Of a stretch of 54,473 nucleotides of DNA, positions 33,931-42,038 are shown piece after piece. The translations under genes were made by a program, and so were the position numbers. The notes below the pieces were generated by a model. It made no database searches. It had not been told where the DNA came from and saw only the letters and a list, made by a program, of their open reading frames with translations. Within the stretch, counting starts at the first letter, position 1; each line of letters starts with the position of its first letter. Origin of the DNA: Mesorhizobium sp. dw_380 (GTDB taxonomy: Bacteria > Pseudomonadota > Alphaproteobacteria > Rhizobiales > Rhizobiaceae); contig NZ_JAFFIW010000042.1 in the NCBI RefSeq assembly GCF_018588885.1, positions 1-54,473 of the forward strand. Reading direction: 5' to 3'.

Positions 33931-33963
33931 GCCCCCTCGAACTTTCGAGGGGGCGTTTGTTTT
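33931..33963 (+). terminator. strong intrinsic terminator closing the sRNA cluster
   Basis: A perfect 10-bp stem GCCCCCTCGA/TCGAGGGGGC (33931-33940 with 33945-33954), loop ACTT, followed by GTTTGTTTT. It backs up the terminator at 33893-33923 and protects the convergent EF-G-like gene, which ends at 34022. Confidence 0.8.
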
Positions 33964-34021
33964 ATGCATGGCGTTGTCCCAAAACCGCTGCGCACTTTTG
34001 GGCGACATGCATTGGACGGAA

Positions 34022-36073
34022 TCACGCAGCCTTGCCATTGGTGTTCATCGCTTCGTCGGCAAGGCGGCCGGTGAGTTCGGCCATGTGGTCGAAGGCGGCA
34101 CGGTAGCTGGCGACGCCTGAGGTGGCCGAACGCAACTCGATGATCAGGTCGCCGATCTCGGCTTGCGGCATGGTTGCCTCGACGACATCCCATCCCGGCC
34201 AGTCGGGCCGCGCGTCATAACCGAGGATCTGGCCGCGCCGCTGCGGGATCAGAGCGATGATCTTCGACGTCGCGTCCGACGGCGTGACGATCTCGACCTT
34301 CATCACCGGCTCCAGAAGCACCGGCGAGCAGGCGGCCATGCCTTCCTTCATTGCCAGCTTCGCCGCCATCTGGAAGGCCATGTCGGAGGAATCCACCGCA
34401 TGGTAGGAGCCGTCCGACAGGTTGACGGCGACGTCGACCACCGGGAACCCGAGCGGGCCGGACTTCAGATAATCGCGTACGCCGGTTTCGACCGACTGGA
34501 TGTAGGTTTTCGGCACGACGCCGCCGCTGATGGTGTCGGTGAACTGGAAGCCGGAGCCGCGCGGCAGCGGCTTGATCTCGATCACCACATCGCCGAACTG
34601 GCCATGGCCGCCCGACTGTTTCTTGTGACGGCCGCGCTGCTGCGTCGATTTGCGGATCGTCTCGCGATAGGGCACGGCCGGCGCATGGCCTTCGACCGGA
34701 ATCTGGTTCTTGCCTTCCAGCCGCTCGCGCACGACGCGCAGATGCATCTCGCCATGGCCGGACAGCACCGTCTCGGCCGAGTCCTGGTTGTGGCGCAGGC
34801 TGAGCGAGGGGTCCTCCTCGGCCAGCCGCTGGATGGCGGCCGACATCTTCACCTCGTCCTTACGCTCCTTCGGTCGCAGCGCGAAGGCGAAGACCGGCTG
34901 CGGCGGCTCGACGTCGAACAGTTGTTTGGTGCCGCTCCTGGCCGAGGTCAGCGTCTGGCCGGTCTTGACGTCGTCCAGTTTTCCCAGCGCCACGGTGTCG
35001 CCGGCCTTGGCGGCAGTGAGCTTGAACTGGTCCTTGCCGAGCATCCTGTAGATGCCGGAAACCTTGGCCGTGTCGCCGCCGGGCAGCCAGAGTTCCAAGC
35101 CGTCGGCGACCTGGCCGGACAGGATGCGCGACACCGACAGCTTGCCGCCATGCGGCGTGTGGATGGTCTTCATCACCTGGATCACGGTGGCGTTGCCGTC
35201 GGTCGCGCCGAGGCGCTTGCGGGTCGCCTCGATATCGGGCGCGTCATGGCGGATCGTCTTCAGCAGGCGCAGCACGCCATTGCCCTTCTCGGCGGTGCCG
35301 ATCAGCACTGGCGTCACGGCGCCGTCGCGCAGATCGGCCGCGAGGTCGTCGAAGATCGCATCCTTCGGCGGCTCGATCTCCTCGAGCAGCTGTTCCATCA
35401 ACTGGTCGTCATGGTCGGCCAGGGTTTCCAGCATGGAAAAGCGCGCTTCCAATTCGCGCGCCTTGTCGTCGCCCGGTATCTCAGCCACCTCGCTTTCGGC
35501 ATATTCGCGGTAGATGTAGGCGCGCTCCAGCGCCAGATCGATCGAGCCGATGACGACGCCGTCCTTGCGCAGCGGAATCTGGCGCAGCAAGAGCGGCACC
35601 GAGCTTGCCGGCTGCAGCATCTTCAGCGTGTCGCGCACGCCTGCGATCGCCTTGTCGACCTTGTTGAGGAAGAGGATGCGCGGCACGCCGAGCTCGTCGA
35701 GCTTGCGCATGATGAGCTGCAGGGCAGGGATCTTCTTTTCGTCGGGTTCGGCCACGACCACGGCGAGGTCGCAGGCGGCCAGTACCGGTTCGGCTTCGAA
35801 GGAGAATTCGATCGAGCCGGGGCAGTCGACGAAGGTGATCTGCTCGCCCATGAATTCGGTGGTTGCGATCGTCGCCTCGACGCTCATGGCGTGGGCGCGC
35901 GCCTCGGGCGAATGATCGGAAACGGTGTTGCCGGATGAAACGGGATTTTGTCGGGGAATGGCGCCCGTACGGGCCAATATGGCTTCGAGAAGTGTCGTCT
36001 TACCGCTTGCGAAGGGACCGACTATGGCAATGCATTTCGGTCCCGTGCGTCGTCCTCCGGCGCGAGTACCCAT
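34022..36073 (-). CDS. elongation factor G-like GTPase
   Basis: A 683-residue translational GTPase paralogue. The G1 motif is G-P-F-A-S-G-K-T-T near residue 20, where true EF-G has A-H-I-D-x-G-K-T. G3 is D-C-P-G and G4 N-K-V-D. EF-G-like domains II-V follow, including H-K-K-Q-S-G-G-H-G-Q-F-G-D-V and the C-terminal region R-R-G-Q-I-L-G-Y. This family is widespread in alphaproteobacteria beside the essential fusA. It may act in stress translation or ribosome handling; the role is not established. The start at 36073 directly precedes the GTPase domain. Confidence 0.92.
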   Translation of the reverse strand: MGTRAGGRRTGPKCIAIVGPFASGKTTLLEAILARTGAIPRQNPVSSGNTVSDHSPEARAHAMSVEATIATTEFMGEQITFVDCPGSIEFSFEAEPVLAACDLAVVVAEPDEKKIPALQLIMRKLDELGVPRILFLNKVDKAIAGVRDTLKMLQPASSVPLLLRQIPLRKDGVVIGSIDLALERAYIYREYAESEVAEIPGDDKARELEARFSMLETLADHDDQLMEQLLEEIEPPKDAIFDDLAADLRDGAVTPVLIGTAEKGNGVLRLLKTIRHDAPDIEATRKRLGATDGNATVIQVMKTIHTPHGGKLSVSRILSGQVADGLELWLPGGDTAKVSGIYRMLGKDQFKLTAAKAGDTVALGKLDDVKTGQTLTSARSGTKQLFDVEPPQPVFAFALRPKERKDEVKMSAAIQRLAEEDPSLSLRHNQDSAETVLSGHGEMHLRVVRERLEGKNQIPVEGHAPAVPYRETIRKSTQQRGRHKKQSGGHGQFGDVVIEIKPLPRGSGFQFTDTISGGVVPKTYIQSVETGVRDYLKSGPLGFPVVDVAVNLSDGSYHAVDSSDMAFQMAAKLAMKEGMAACSPVLLEPVMKVEIVTPSDATSKIIALIPQRRGQILGYDARPDWPGWDVVEATMPQAEIGDLIIELRSATSGVASYRAAFDHMAELTGRLADEAMNTNGKAA

Positions 36074-36398
36074 GACTGACCTCCACTCAGGCGTTTCCCG
36101 TGGGACCGACTGGCATGCATGGTTCAGGCGTGGTCAATCGGTCCTGAGCGGCGGCCGGCCTGTTCGACCGTCGCGGGCGGGGTTCTGTTCATGTCCACCT
36201 GCCCTGATGCATCGTCCCACTTGTTTGCTGGCAGGGCAAGGAAAATACAAATCGGCATGGACGGCACATCAGGCGGTATCAGCGAGGGTTCCATGCGCGG
36301 TTGCGCGGCGCCGGATATGGGAGGAAGGTGCGGTCCACACTCAATCACCAGGAGCGGGGTGGCTTTTGCCGCCCGCCATACGACCGAGGATCACCACG
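36074..36398. other. intergenic region between divergent EF-G-like and cupin genes
   Basis: A 325-bp gap between two divergent starts. It must hold both promoters, but I see no clear hexamers, dyads or coding potential. Confidence 0.5.
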
Positions 36399-36794
36399 AT
36401 GAAGATCATTGCCTGCGGCAGCGTGCCGACCATCATTGCGCCGGAAAAATATTTTTCCGGCCGGGTGCTGCAGACGCCGATCATCGAGGCGGAGGCGCCG
36501 GCGCGGTTGCGAGCCACGCTGGTCAGCTTCGAGCCCGGCGCGCGCACCCACTGGCACACGCATCCGCTTGGCCAGACACTCTATGTCACTTCGGGCGCCG
36601 GCCTTGCCCAGACATGGGATGGCCCGGTCCAGGAGATCAGGGCCGGCGACGTGATCTCGTTCGCGCCCGGCGAAAAGCACTGGCATGGTGCGGCGCCGAA
36701 ATCGGCGATGACGCATATCGCCATGCAGGAAGCACTGGACGGTGTCCATGCCGACTGGTTGGAAGCGGTGACCGCCGAACAATATGGCGGCTGA
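36399..36794 (+). CDS. cupin domain protein (QdoI/ChrR-like small cupin)
   Basis: A 131-residue single-domain cupin. Motif 1 is G-A-R-T-H-W-H-T-H-P-x-G-Q near residue 45 and motif 2 G-E-K-H-W-H-G-A near 92, giving the usual His/Gln/His metal site. Members of this small group often act with carboxymuconolactone decarboxylases, but no such gene is nearby and the substrate is unknown. I chose the ATG at 36399, where the conserved protein begins. A terminator shared with the convergent aminotransferase gene follows. Confidence 0.9.
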   Translation: MKIIACGSVPTIIAPEKYFSGRVLQTPIIEAEAPARLRATLVSFEPGARTHWHTHPLGQTLYVTSGAGLAQTWDGPVQEIRAGDVISFAPGEKHWHGAAPKSAMTHIAMQEALDGVHADWLEAVTAEQYGG

Positions 36795-36814
36795 GTGCCG
36801 GGCCCGGCTCACAA

Positions 36815-36839
36815 AAAACCCGGCGTCGAGCCGGGTTTT
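36815..36839. terminator. bidirectional terminator between cupin and aminotransferase genes
   Basis: A perfect 10-bp dyad AAAACCCGGC/GCCGGGTTTT with a 5-nt loop. The A and T tracts serve both convergent genes. Confidence 0.85.
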
Positions 36840-36863
36840 CGTTGGTTGCGATGACGCGCCCGA

Positions 36864-38066
36864 TCAGGTCAGCGATGCGGTAAAGCGCTGGATGCGCGTG
36901 CAGGCTTCCTCCAGCAACGCCTCCGAAGTGGCGTAGGAGATGCGGAAGTTAGGGCCGAGACCGAAGGCCGAGCCGAACACCACCGCGACGCCTTCGGCTT
37001 CGAGCAATTCCGCTGAGAAGGCCTCGTCGGTGTCGATCACCTTGCCGGTTTTCGTCTTCTTGCCGATCAGCTGCGCGCAGGACGGATAGACATAGAAGGC
37101 ACCTTCCGGCGACGGACAGGTAATGCCGCGCGCCTGGTTAAGCATCGAGACGACAAGATCGCGCCTGCCCTGGAAGATCGCCTTGTTCCTGGCGATGAAG
37201 TCCTGCGGGCCGTTGAGCGCTTCGACCGACGCCCACTGCGCGATGGTGCAGGCGCCCGAGGTCTGCTGGCCCTGGATCATGTCCATCGCCTTGATCAGCT
37301 GGACAGGCCCCGCGGCATAACCGATGCGCCAGCCGGTCATCGCATAGGCCTTCGACACGCCGTTCATGGTCAGCGTGCGCTCATAGAGCTTCGGCTCGAC
37401 CTCGGCGATGGTCTTGAAGACGAAGTCGCCATAGGTCAGGTGCTCGTACATGTCGTCGGTCAGCGTCCAGACATGCGGATGCTTCAACAGCACATCGGCC
37501 AGCGCGCGCAGTTCAGCTTGCGTGTAGGCGGCGCCCGACGGGTTGGACGGCGAGTTCATCAGCAGCCATTTGGTCTTCGGCGTGATCGCCCTTTCGAGCA
37601 CTTCAGCGGTCAATTTGAAGCCATTGTCGATCGAGGTGTCGGCAAACACCGACGTGCCGCCGCAGATCGCCACCATTTCGGGATAGCTGACCCAGTAGGG
37701 CCGCGGGATGATGACCTCGTCGCCGGGATTGAGCGTCGCCATGAAGGCGTTGAACAGGATCTGCTTGCCGCCGGTGCCGACGATGGTCTGCTCGGGTCTG
37801 TAGTCGAGATTGTTCTCGCGCTTGAACTTTTTCGCGATCGCCTCGCGCAGCGGCACGATGCCCGAAACCGGCGGGTATTTGGTCTCGCCGCGGCGGATCG
37901 CCTCGATCGCCGCATTCTTGATGTTGTCGGGCGTGTCGAAATCCGGTTCGCCGGCACCGAGGCCGATAATGTCGCGGCCGGCATTTTTCAGCTCGCGCGC
38001 TTTCTGCGTCACCGCGATGGTGGCGGAAGGTTTTACGCGCGAAAGGGTGTCGGCAAGAAAGGCCAT
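36864..38066 (-). CDS. aatA: pyridoxal-phosphate aspartate aminotransferase (class I)
   Basis: A 400-residue fold-type I aminotransferase that exchanges amino groups between aspartate and 2-oxoglutarate. It has G-A-G-E-P-D-F-D-T-P near residue 40, N-S-P-S-N-P-S-G near 170 and the PLP-Lys region N-G-V-S-K-A-Y-A-M-T-G-W-R-I-G-Y near 235. R-I-S-Y-A-T-S near the end carries the carboxylate-binding Arg. I chose the ATG at 38066, where homologues begin. In the Ib subgroup some members also act on prephenate. Confidence 0.92.
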   Translation of the reverse strand: MAFLADTLSRVKPSATIAVTQKARELKNAGRDIIGLGAGEPDFDTPDNIKNAAIEAIRRGETKYPPVSGIVPLREAIAKKFKRENNLDYRPEQTIVGTGGKQILFNAFMATLNPGDEVIIPRPYWVSYPEMVAICGGTSVFADTSIDNGFKLTAEVLERAITPKTKWLLMNSPSNPSGAAYTQAELRALADVLLKHPHVWTLTDDMYEHLTYGDFVFKTIAEVEPKLYERTLTMNGVSKAYAMTGWRIGYAAGPVQLIKAMDMIQGQQTSGACTIAQWASVEALNGPQDFIARNKAIFQGRRDLVVSMLNQARGITCPSPEGAFYVYPSCAQLIGKKTKTGKVIDTDEAFSAELLEAEGVAVVFGSAFGLGPNFRISYATSEALLEEACTRIQRFTASLT

Positions 38067-38283
38067 GACCTTTTGTCTCTCCTGAGAGGATCGGCGCGGC
38101 CAGGAGCGGCCGCGGCGCTTCTCATGTCGCATGATTTCGCTCAGTGCAAGCATTGTTGGCTGATCCAGCCGTCAAGCCGCTGTGATCGGGACCCGTGATC
38201 GCAACACTAAATTCATTAACGGGCGGTAGAGGCTTGCATGGCAGGATCGCAATCCATTCCGCCAATTCGCGGAGCGAGGAACC

Positions 38284-39180
38284 GTGTCGCGCAGCATTGG
38301 GCTAGCCCATATCATCCGTCATGATGACGGCACCTCGACCGGTGTCTGGGGCATTTATACGCTGCAAAGTGCCTTCCAGCCGATCTTCGCCTTCAAGGAA
38401 GGCAAGCTGTCGATGGCCGCCTTCGAAGGGCTGATCCGGCCGTTTCGTGACGGCGAGCCGCAATCGCCGATGACGTTCTTCTCGACCTGCCCGGCCGCCG
38501 ACCGGCTGCATATCGAGGCGCTGACCAGGACGCTGCACCTCCTCAATGCCGGCGTCTGCCTGCCGCAGGAAGCGTCGATCTTCATCAATTTCGACCCGTC
38601 GGTGTTCACCGAGCGGGCGGTCGCCGACAATTCCTTGCGCGAAATGCGGCTCGTGCTGCACCAGGCCGGCATCAATCCGGGCCGCGTCGTGTGCGAGGTG
38701 ACGGAGCAGAGATCGGCATCGCAGGAGACCCTGCACAGCTTCGTCGCGGCATTGAAAGGCAATGGGTTTCGCATCGCCGTCGATGACTATGGCGCCGACG
38801 ATTCCGACATCAACCGCATCAAGGAGCTGAGGCCCGACATCGTCAAGTTCGACGCCACCTGGATCACGCAGCTGATGGAATCCGGTGCCGGCTTCGCGCT
38901 CTTGACCACCATGGTGAAAAGCTTCGAGGAGCAAGGCATCCGCACGGTGTTCGAGGGCATCGAGGAGGGCTGGCAACTGGAACTGGCCGAGAAGTCCGGC
39001 GCTTCAATGGTCCAGGGTTTCGTGCTGGCGCGGCCGGAACTGGCGCCGACCAGTTTTCGCGTTCTCGGCAAAGTCACGCCGGAACCCGCCTGCGCCACGA
39101 CTGGGACTGCGCCTGTTGCCACGGCCGCGCCGCAAACGGCGCGGCCGGCAAAAGCCTTCGGGCGCAGGGTTGCGCCATGA
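38284..39180 (+). CDS. EAL domain protein, first of tandem pair
   Basis: A 298-residue stand-alone EAL domain (about 25-255) without GGDEF, PAS or membrane parts. The signature is F-E-G-L-I-R, with Ala replaced by Gly and the Arg kept. Further metal and catalytic positions are F-I-N-F-D, C-E-V-T-E-Q, V-D-D-Y-G-A-D, V-K-F-D, F-E-G-I-E and V-Q-G-F. Cyclic-di-GMP hydrolysis is possible, though D-D-F-G-T-G is altered. The start is GTG. It overlaps the next EAL gene by 4 bp. Confidence 0.88.
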   Translation: MSRSIGLAHIIRHDDGTSTGVWGIYTLQSAFQPIFAFKEGKLSMAAFEGLIRPFRDGEPQSPMTFFSTCPAADRLHIEALTRTLHLLNAGVCLPQEASIFINFDPSVFTERAVADNSLREMRLVLHQAGINPGRVVCEVTEQRSASQETLHSFVAALKGNGFRIAVDDYGADDSDINRIKELRPDIVKFDATWITQLMESGAGFALLTTMVKSFEEQGIRTVFEGIEEGWQLELAEKSGASMVQGFVLARPELAPTSFRVLGKVTPEPACATTGTAPVATAAPQTARPAKAFGRRVAP

Positions 39181-40025
39181 AGCCCGAGCGGCGGCGCGAT
39201 GCCAGCAAAGCGATCTTCGCCGACGAGGTCGGCATCGAATATGGCATCCATGGCGATTTCCGACTGCGCAGCGCCTACCAGCCGATCTTCGTCCCGCTCG
39301 GCGGCACGCTGCACGCGGTGGCGGTCGAGGGCCTGATCGAGCCGCACCGTGCCGGCCGGGCAGGGTCGCCGCGGGCATTCTTCGAAAGCGTTGCTGCGCC
39401 GGACCGGCTGTTTGTCGAGACCATGTGCCGGATGCTGCATCTCAGGAATTTCCACAATATCGGCGTCGACGGGCTCGATCTGTTCTTCAACTACAATCCG
39501 ATGATCAACGACCATGGCGAGCGGGCGCTGGCCGAGATCCGGCTGATGAGCCGGCATCTCAGCGAACTCGGCCTCGCGCCCGGCATGCTGGTCTGCGAGA
39601 TCACCGAACAGGCGGCGGACGACGCGCTTCTCGCCCGGCTGGTGCGCGAAATGCGGCGCGACGGCATCCGCATCGCCATCGACGATTTCGGCACCGGCCA
39701 CTCGACCGAGGAGCGGGTGAGCCTGCTCAAGCCCGATATCGTCAAGATCGATGGCGGCTGGTTCGCGGAGTTCTGCCGCCACGCCGCCGCCGAACGGTTC
39801 TTCCGCCCGCTGGTGTCCAGCCTGCACGACCGCGGCGCCAGGGTGCTGGTCGAAGGCATCGAGCAACCCGTCCATCTGCGCGTCGCGCTCGAGGGCGGCG
39901 TCGACCTGCTGCAGGGCTTTCTTCTGGCCCGGCCGGCGCTGGCCGGGACGATCTTCAATGAGGAGCCGCTGTCCGTCGACGCGCTGCTGGGCAGGGACAG
40001 CAAGGTCGTGCCGCTGTTTGGGTAG
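39177..40025 (+). CDS. EAL domain protein, second of tandem pair
   Basis: A 282-residue stand-alone EAL domain, paralogous to the gene it overlaps. The motif is V-E-G-L-I-E: the Arg of E-A-L-x-R, which binds substrate phosphate, is replaced by Glu. Other sites remain: F-N-Y-N-P, C-E-I-T-E-Q, D-D-F-G-T-G-H, V-K-I-D-G, V-E-G-I-E and L-Q-G-F. It may bind c-di-GMP without efficient hydrolysis, or act only with its partner. The pair is coupled through an ATGA overlap, which hints at a heterodimer. Confidence 0.88.
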   Translation: MKPERRRDASKAIFADEVGIEYGIHGDFRLRSAYQPIFVPLGGTLHAVAVEGLIEPHRAGRAGSPRAFFESVAAPDRLFVETMCRMLHLRNFHNIGVDGLDLFFNYNPMINDHGERALAEIRLMSRHLSELGLAPGMLVCEITEQAADDALLARLVREMRRDGIRIAIDDFGTGHSTEERVSLLKPDIVKIDGGWFAEFCRHAAAERFFRPLVSSLHDRGARVLVEGIEQPVHLRVALEGGVDLLQGFLLARPALAGTIFNEEPLSVDALLGRDSKVVPLFG

Positions 40026-40133
40026 GACTTTGCATCAGCGGCGCTGATGGGTCGCGCCAAAACAAATCATTGGTTGAGCACGCCGCCGCTGCGATAATCG
40101 CCTTTGCAAGGCAGCGCTTCGGGAGACCGGCAA

Positions 40134-40742
40134 ATGATACTTTACAGCATGATCGACAGCGGCAATTGCTACAAGCCGCGCCTGCTGATGGCCAAGCTTG
40201 GCCTCGCCTTCACCACGATCGAAGTGAGTTCGCATACCGGCGAGACGCGAAAAGCCGACTTTGTCGCCAAGAATCCGAACGCCATGGTGCCGCTGCTCGA
40301 GTTCGACGACGGCCGGCGGCTGGCCGAATCCAACGCCATCCTGCTCTATCTCGCCGAAGGCACGCGCTTCCTGCCGGCCGACAAATATGAGCGCGGGCTC
40401 GCCTATCAATGGCTGTTCTTCGAGCAATACAGCCACGAGCCCTACATCGCCGTGCGCAAGGCGCTGCTGACGTTTCCCGAACGCGCCGGGGATGCGACGC
40501 CGGAGCGGCTGGCGGTGACGCTGGAGCGCGGCAACAAGGCGCTCGGCGTGATGAACAAATATCTGGAAAACAACGCCTTCTTCGCCGGCAGTGTGTTCAG
40601 CGTCGCCGACATCGCGCTCTATGCCTATACACATACGGCGGAGCAGGGCGGCTTCCAGCTCGACGCCTATCCGGCGGTCGTGGCCTGGCTTGGCCGCGTG
40701 GAGGCCGATCCTGGGCATGTGCCGATCGGGTGGGTGGGGTAG
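40134..40742 (+). CDS. glutathione S-transferase family protein
   Basis: A 202-residue cytosolic GST. The thioredoxin-like N-terminal domain (about 1-78) has S-G-N-C-Y-K-P with a Cys in the active-site position, N-P-N-A-M-V-P-L-L for the cis-Pro, and A-E-S-N-A-I-L-L-Y-L for gamma-glutamyl binding. The helical C-terminal domain has F-S-V-A-D-I-A-L-Y-A-Y. The start at 40134 is supported by GGGAGA at 40121-40126. The substrate is unknown. Confidence 0.92.
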   Translation: MILYSMIDSGNCYKPRLLMAKLGLAFTTIEVSSHTGETRKADFVAKNPNAMVPLLEFDDGRRLAESNAILLYLAEGTRFLPADKYERGLAYQWLFFEQYSHEPYIAVRKALLTFPERAGDATPERLAVTLERGNKALGVMNKYLENNAFFAGSVFSVADIALYAYTHTAEQGGFQLDAYPAVVAWLGRVEADPGHVPIGWVG

Positions 40743-41082
40743 CCTTGTCCCGGGCTAGTCGCCGCTTCGCGGCTCGTTCCGGATGGGGCGAACCAAAAGG
40801 CGGGACGGCCGGTCTGGCTTGCGGCCAAGAACCCGAGGGATGGTCGTAGTCGGCGTGAGTGCCGATCCAGAACCAGATCACATCTTCATTGTTGCGCATG
40901 GCAACAGCACGGTAGCTTTCGTCAACTCGCGCCGACCAATAGCGACCGACCTGTTTGAAATGCAACGAAGGATGAAAAGGATCAGAACGCAGTCTGGCAA
41001 AGCGCCTCTCCGCCTTTGCCTTGATCGACGATGGCAGCTTATCATAGGCCTCCCAGAATGATGGGGAGGCGACGTGGTTCAC
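40597..41082 (-). CDS. RelE/ParE-family toxin with an abnormal C-terminal extension
   Basis: The first about 75 residues form a normal toxin of this group: S-P-S-F-W-E-A-Y, K-A-E-R-R-F-A-R-L, H-P-S-L-H-F-K-Q-V, Y-R-A-V-A and W-F-W-I-G-T-H-A-D-Y-D. Homologues end a few residues after H-A-D-Y-D. Here the frame continues for about 85 more residues, through the intergenic gap and antisense to the end of the GST gene. The natural stop seems lost by a change near 40850. The GTG start overlaps the antitoxin stop by 4 bp. Confidence 0.7.
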   Translation of the reverse strand: MNHVASPSFWEAYDKLPSSIKAKAERRFARLRSDPFHPSLHFKQVGRYWSARVDESYRAVAMRNNEDVIWFWIGTHADYDHPSGSWPQARPAVPPFGSPHPERAAKRRLARDKATPPTRSAHAQDRPPRGQARPRPPDRRRAGSRPAPPYVYRHRARCRRR

Positions 41083-41279
41083 AGAGGCCGCGTCCGGCCA
41101 GCCCGATGGTCGGCCAGGGCCTGTTCGGCAAGCTTGTCCAACCGGCCCGCCTTCGCGTCGGCTTCCATCTGCCGGTCCCACATATCCGCCTGGAGCGTCT
41201 CGAACCAGGCGGCGAATGCCTTCAGTTCCTCGGGGCTCAGCGATGCGACGGATTTTTCGATCTGTTCAAGTTTGGTCAT
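41079..41279 (-). CDS. antitoxin of the RelE/ParE-type pair
   Basis: A 66-residue acidic helical protein (L-S-P-E-E-L-K-A-F-A-A-W-F-E and W-D-R-Q-M-E-A-D-A-K-A-G-R-L-D-K-L), typical of short antitoxin partners of this toxin family. It precedes and overlaps the toxin gene, the usual order. It has no separate DNA-binding domain that I recognise. Confidence 0.85.
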   Translation of the reverse strand: MTKLEQIEKSVASLSPEELKAFAAWFETLQADMWDRQMEADAKAGRLDKLAEQALADHRAGRTRPL

Positions 41280-41288
41280 AGCCGAATG

Positions 41289-41321
41289 GTACCACTATTG
41301 GGCTAAAAGTACCACCGGTGG
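41289..41321. promoter_or_regulatory. possible toxin-antitoxin operator
   Basis: Two GTACCAC direct repeats (41289-41295, 41309-41315) 20 bp apart, the second overlapping the palindrome CCACCGGTGG (41312-41321), lie just upstream of the antitoxin start. Two turns of DNA between the repeats suits autoregulation; inferred. Confidence 0.45.
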
Positions 41322-41358
41322 GATTATTGCGCCGGCCGCGGCGCCTAACCGCGGACAA

Positions 41359-41384
41359 CAAAAAGGCGGGATAAATCCCGCCTT
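41359..41384 (-). terminator. intrinsic terminator, leftward, downstream of cspA
   Basis: A perfect 10-bp dyad AAGGCGGGAT/ATCCCGCCTT (41363-41372 with 41375-41384). On the minus strand the hairpin is followed by a T run, so it can end cspA transcripts before the toxin-antitoxin promoter. Confidence 0.7.
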
Positions 41385-41549
41385 CCCATTTTCGGTAGCC
41401 TGATCGGGAGCGTCCGGTCCGGGCTGGCAGCTATCTGCTGTTCCAGCTTCTCGGGTCATTCGCTCCGGCGCGCTTCTCGCGCGACCGTCAGTACATCCGT
41501 GACTTGCCGCGCGCCCCGGACTCTCGCCCGGCGCGCGCCATTCGCAAAA

Positions 41550-41762
41550 TCAGGCTGCCTTGCTCAGAGATCCAGCGGACGACTTGCCAGTGCGGCGGTC
41601 CTGCTCGATCTCGAAGTTGATCTTCTGGCCTTCGACCAGGGTCGACAGTCCAGCGCGCTCGACAGCGGAGATGTGGACGAAAACGTCCGCGCCGCCCGCG
41701 TCAGGCTGGATGAAGCCGAAGCCCTTGGTGGCGTTGAACCACTTGACCGTTCCAGTTGCCAT
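41550..41762 (-). CDS. cspA: cold-shock protein CspA family
   Basis: A 70-residue OB-fold nucleic-acid chaperone with RNP1 K-G-F-G-F-I and RNP2 V-F-V-H-I, starting M-A-T-G-T-V-K-W-F-N. Length and motifs are standard for alphaproteobacterial CspA. About 275 bp separate it from the divergent small secreted protein gene; a long 5' leader, common for cold-shock mRNAs, would fit there. Confidence 0.95.
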   Translation of the reverse strand: MATGTVKWFNATKGFGFIQPDAGGADVFVHISAVERAGLSTLVEGQKINFEIEQDRRTGKSSAGSLSKAA

Positions 41763-42038
41763 TTTAGATAGTCCTTCAACATTTGCTTTAGTTTGACCAG
41801 ACCGAAGTCCAGCCGGTGTGCATCGAGATTTTGGAGATAGACGTCAGCAAACGCGAAGATCGCGAGGCCCGGATCGATCGGCCGAAATATCAATGGGGCT
41901 GATATAGGCTGCTTTCGTTCGAAAAACAAGACTGCGTGAAAAAGCCGTGATCGGGGTCACCCAATAGCCGCCCCAATCCAGTGAAACCGTTGCGACAGAT
42001 CGCGCCGTCCCTGGGCGGCGGATCAGGGGGAGAGGACC

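Noticed and set aside
34163..35938. A 591-codon open frame opposite the EF-G-like gene
   Set aside because: Composition is that of an antisense shadow (His, Asp, Arg, Leu-rich) with no motif.
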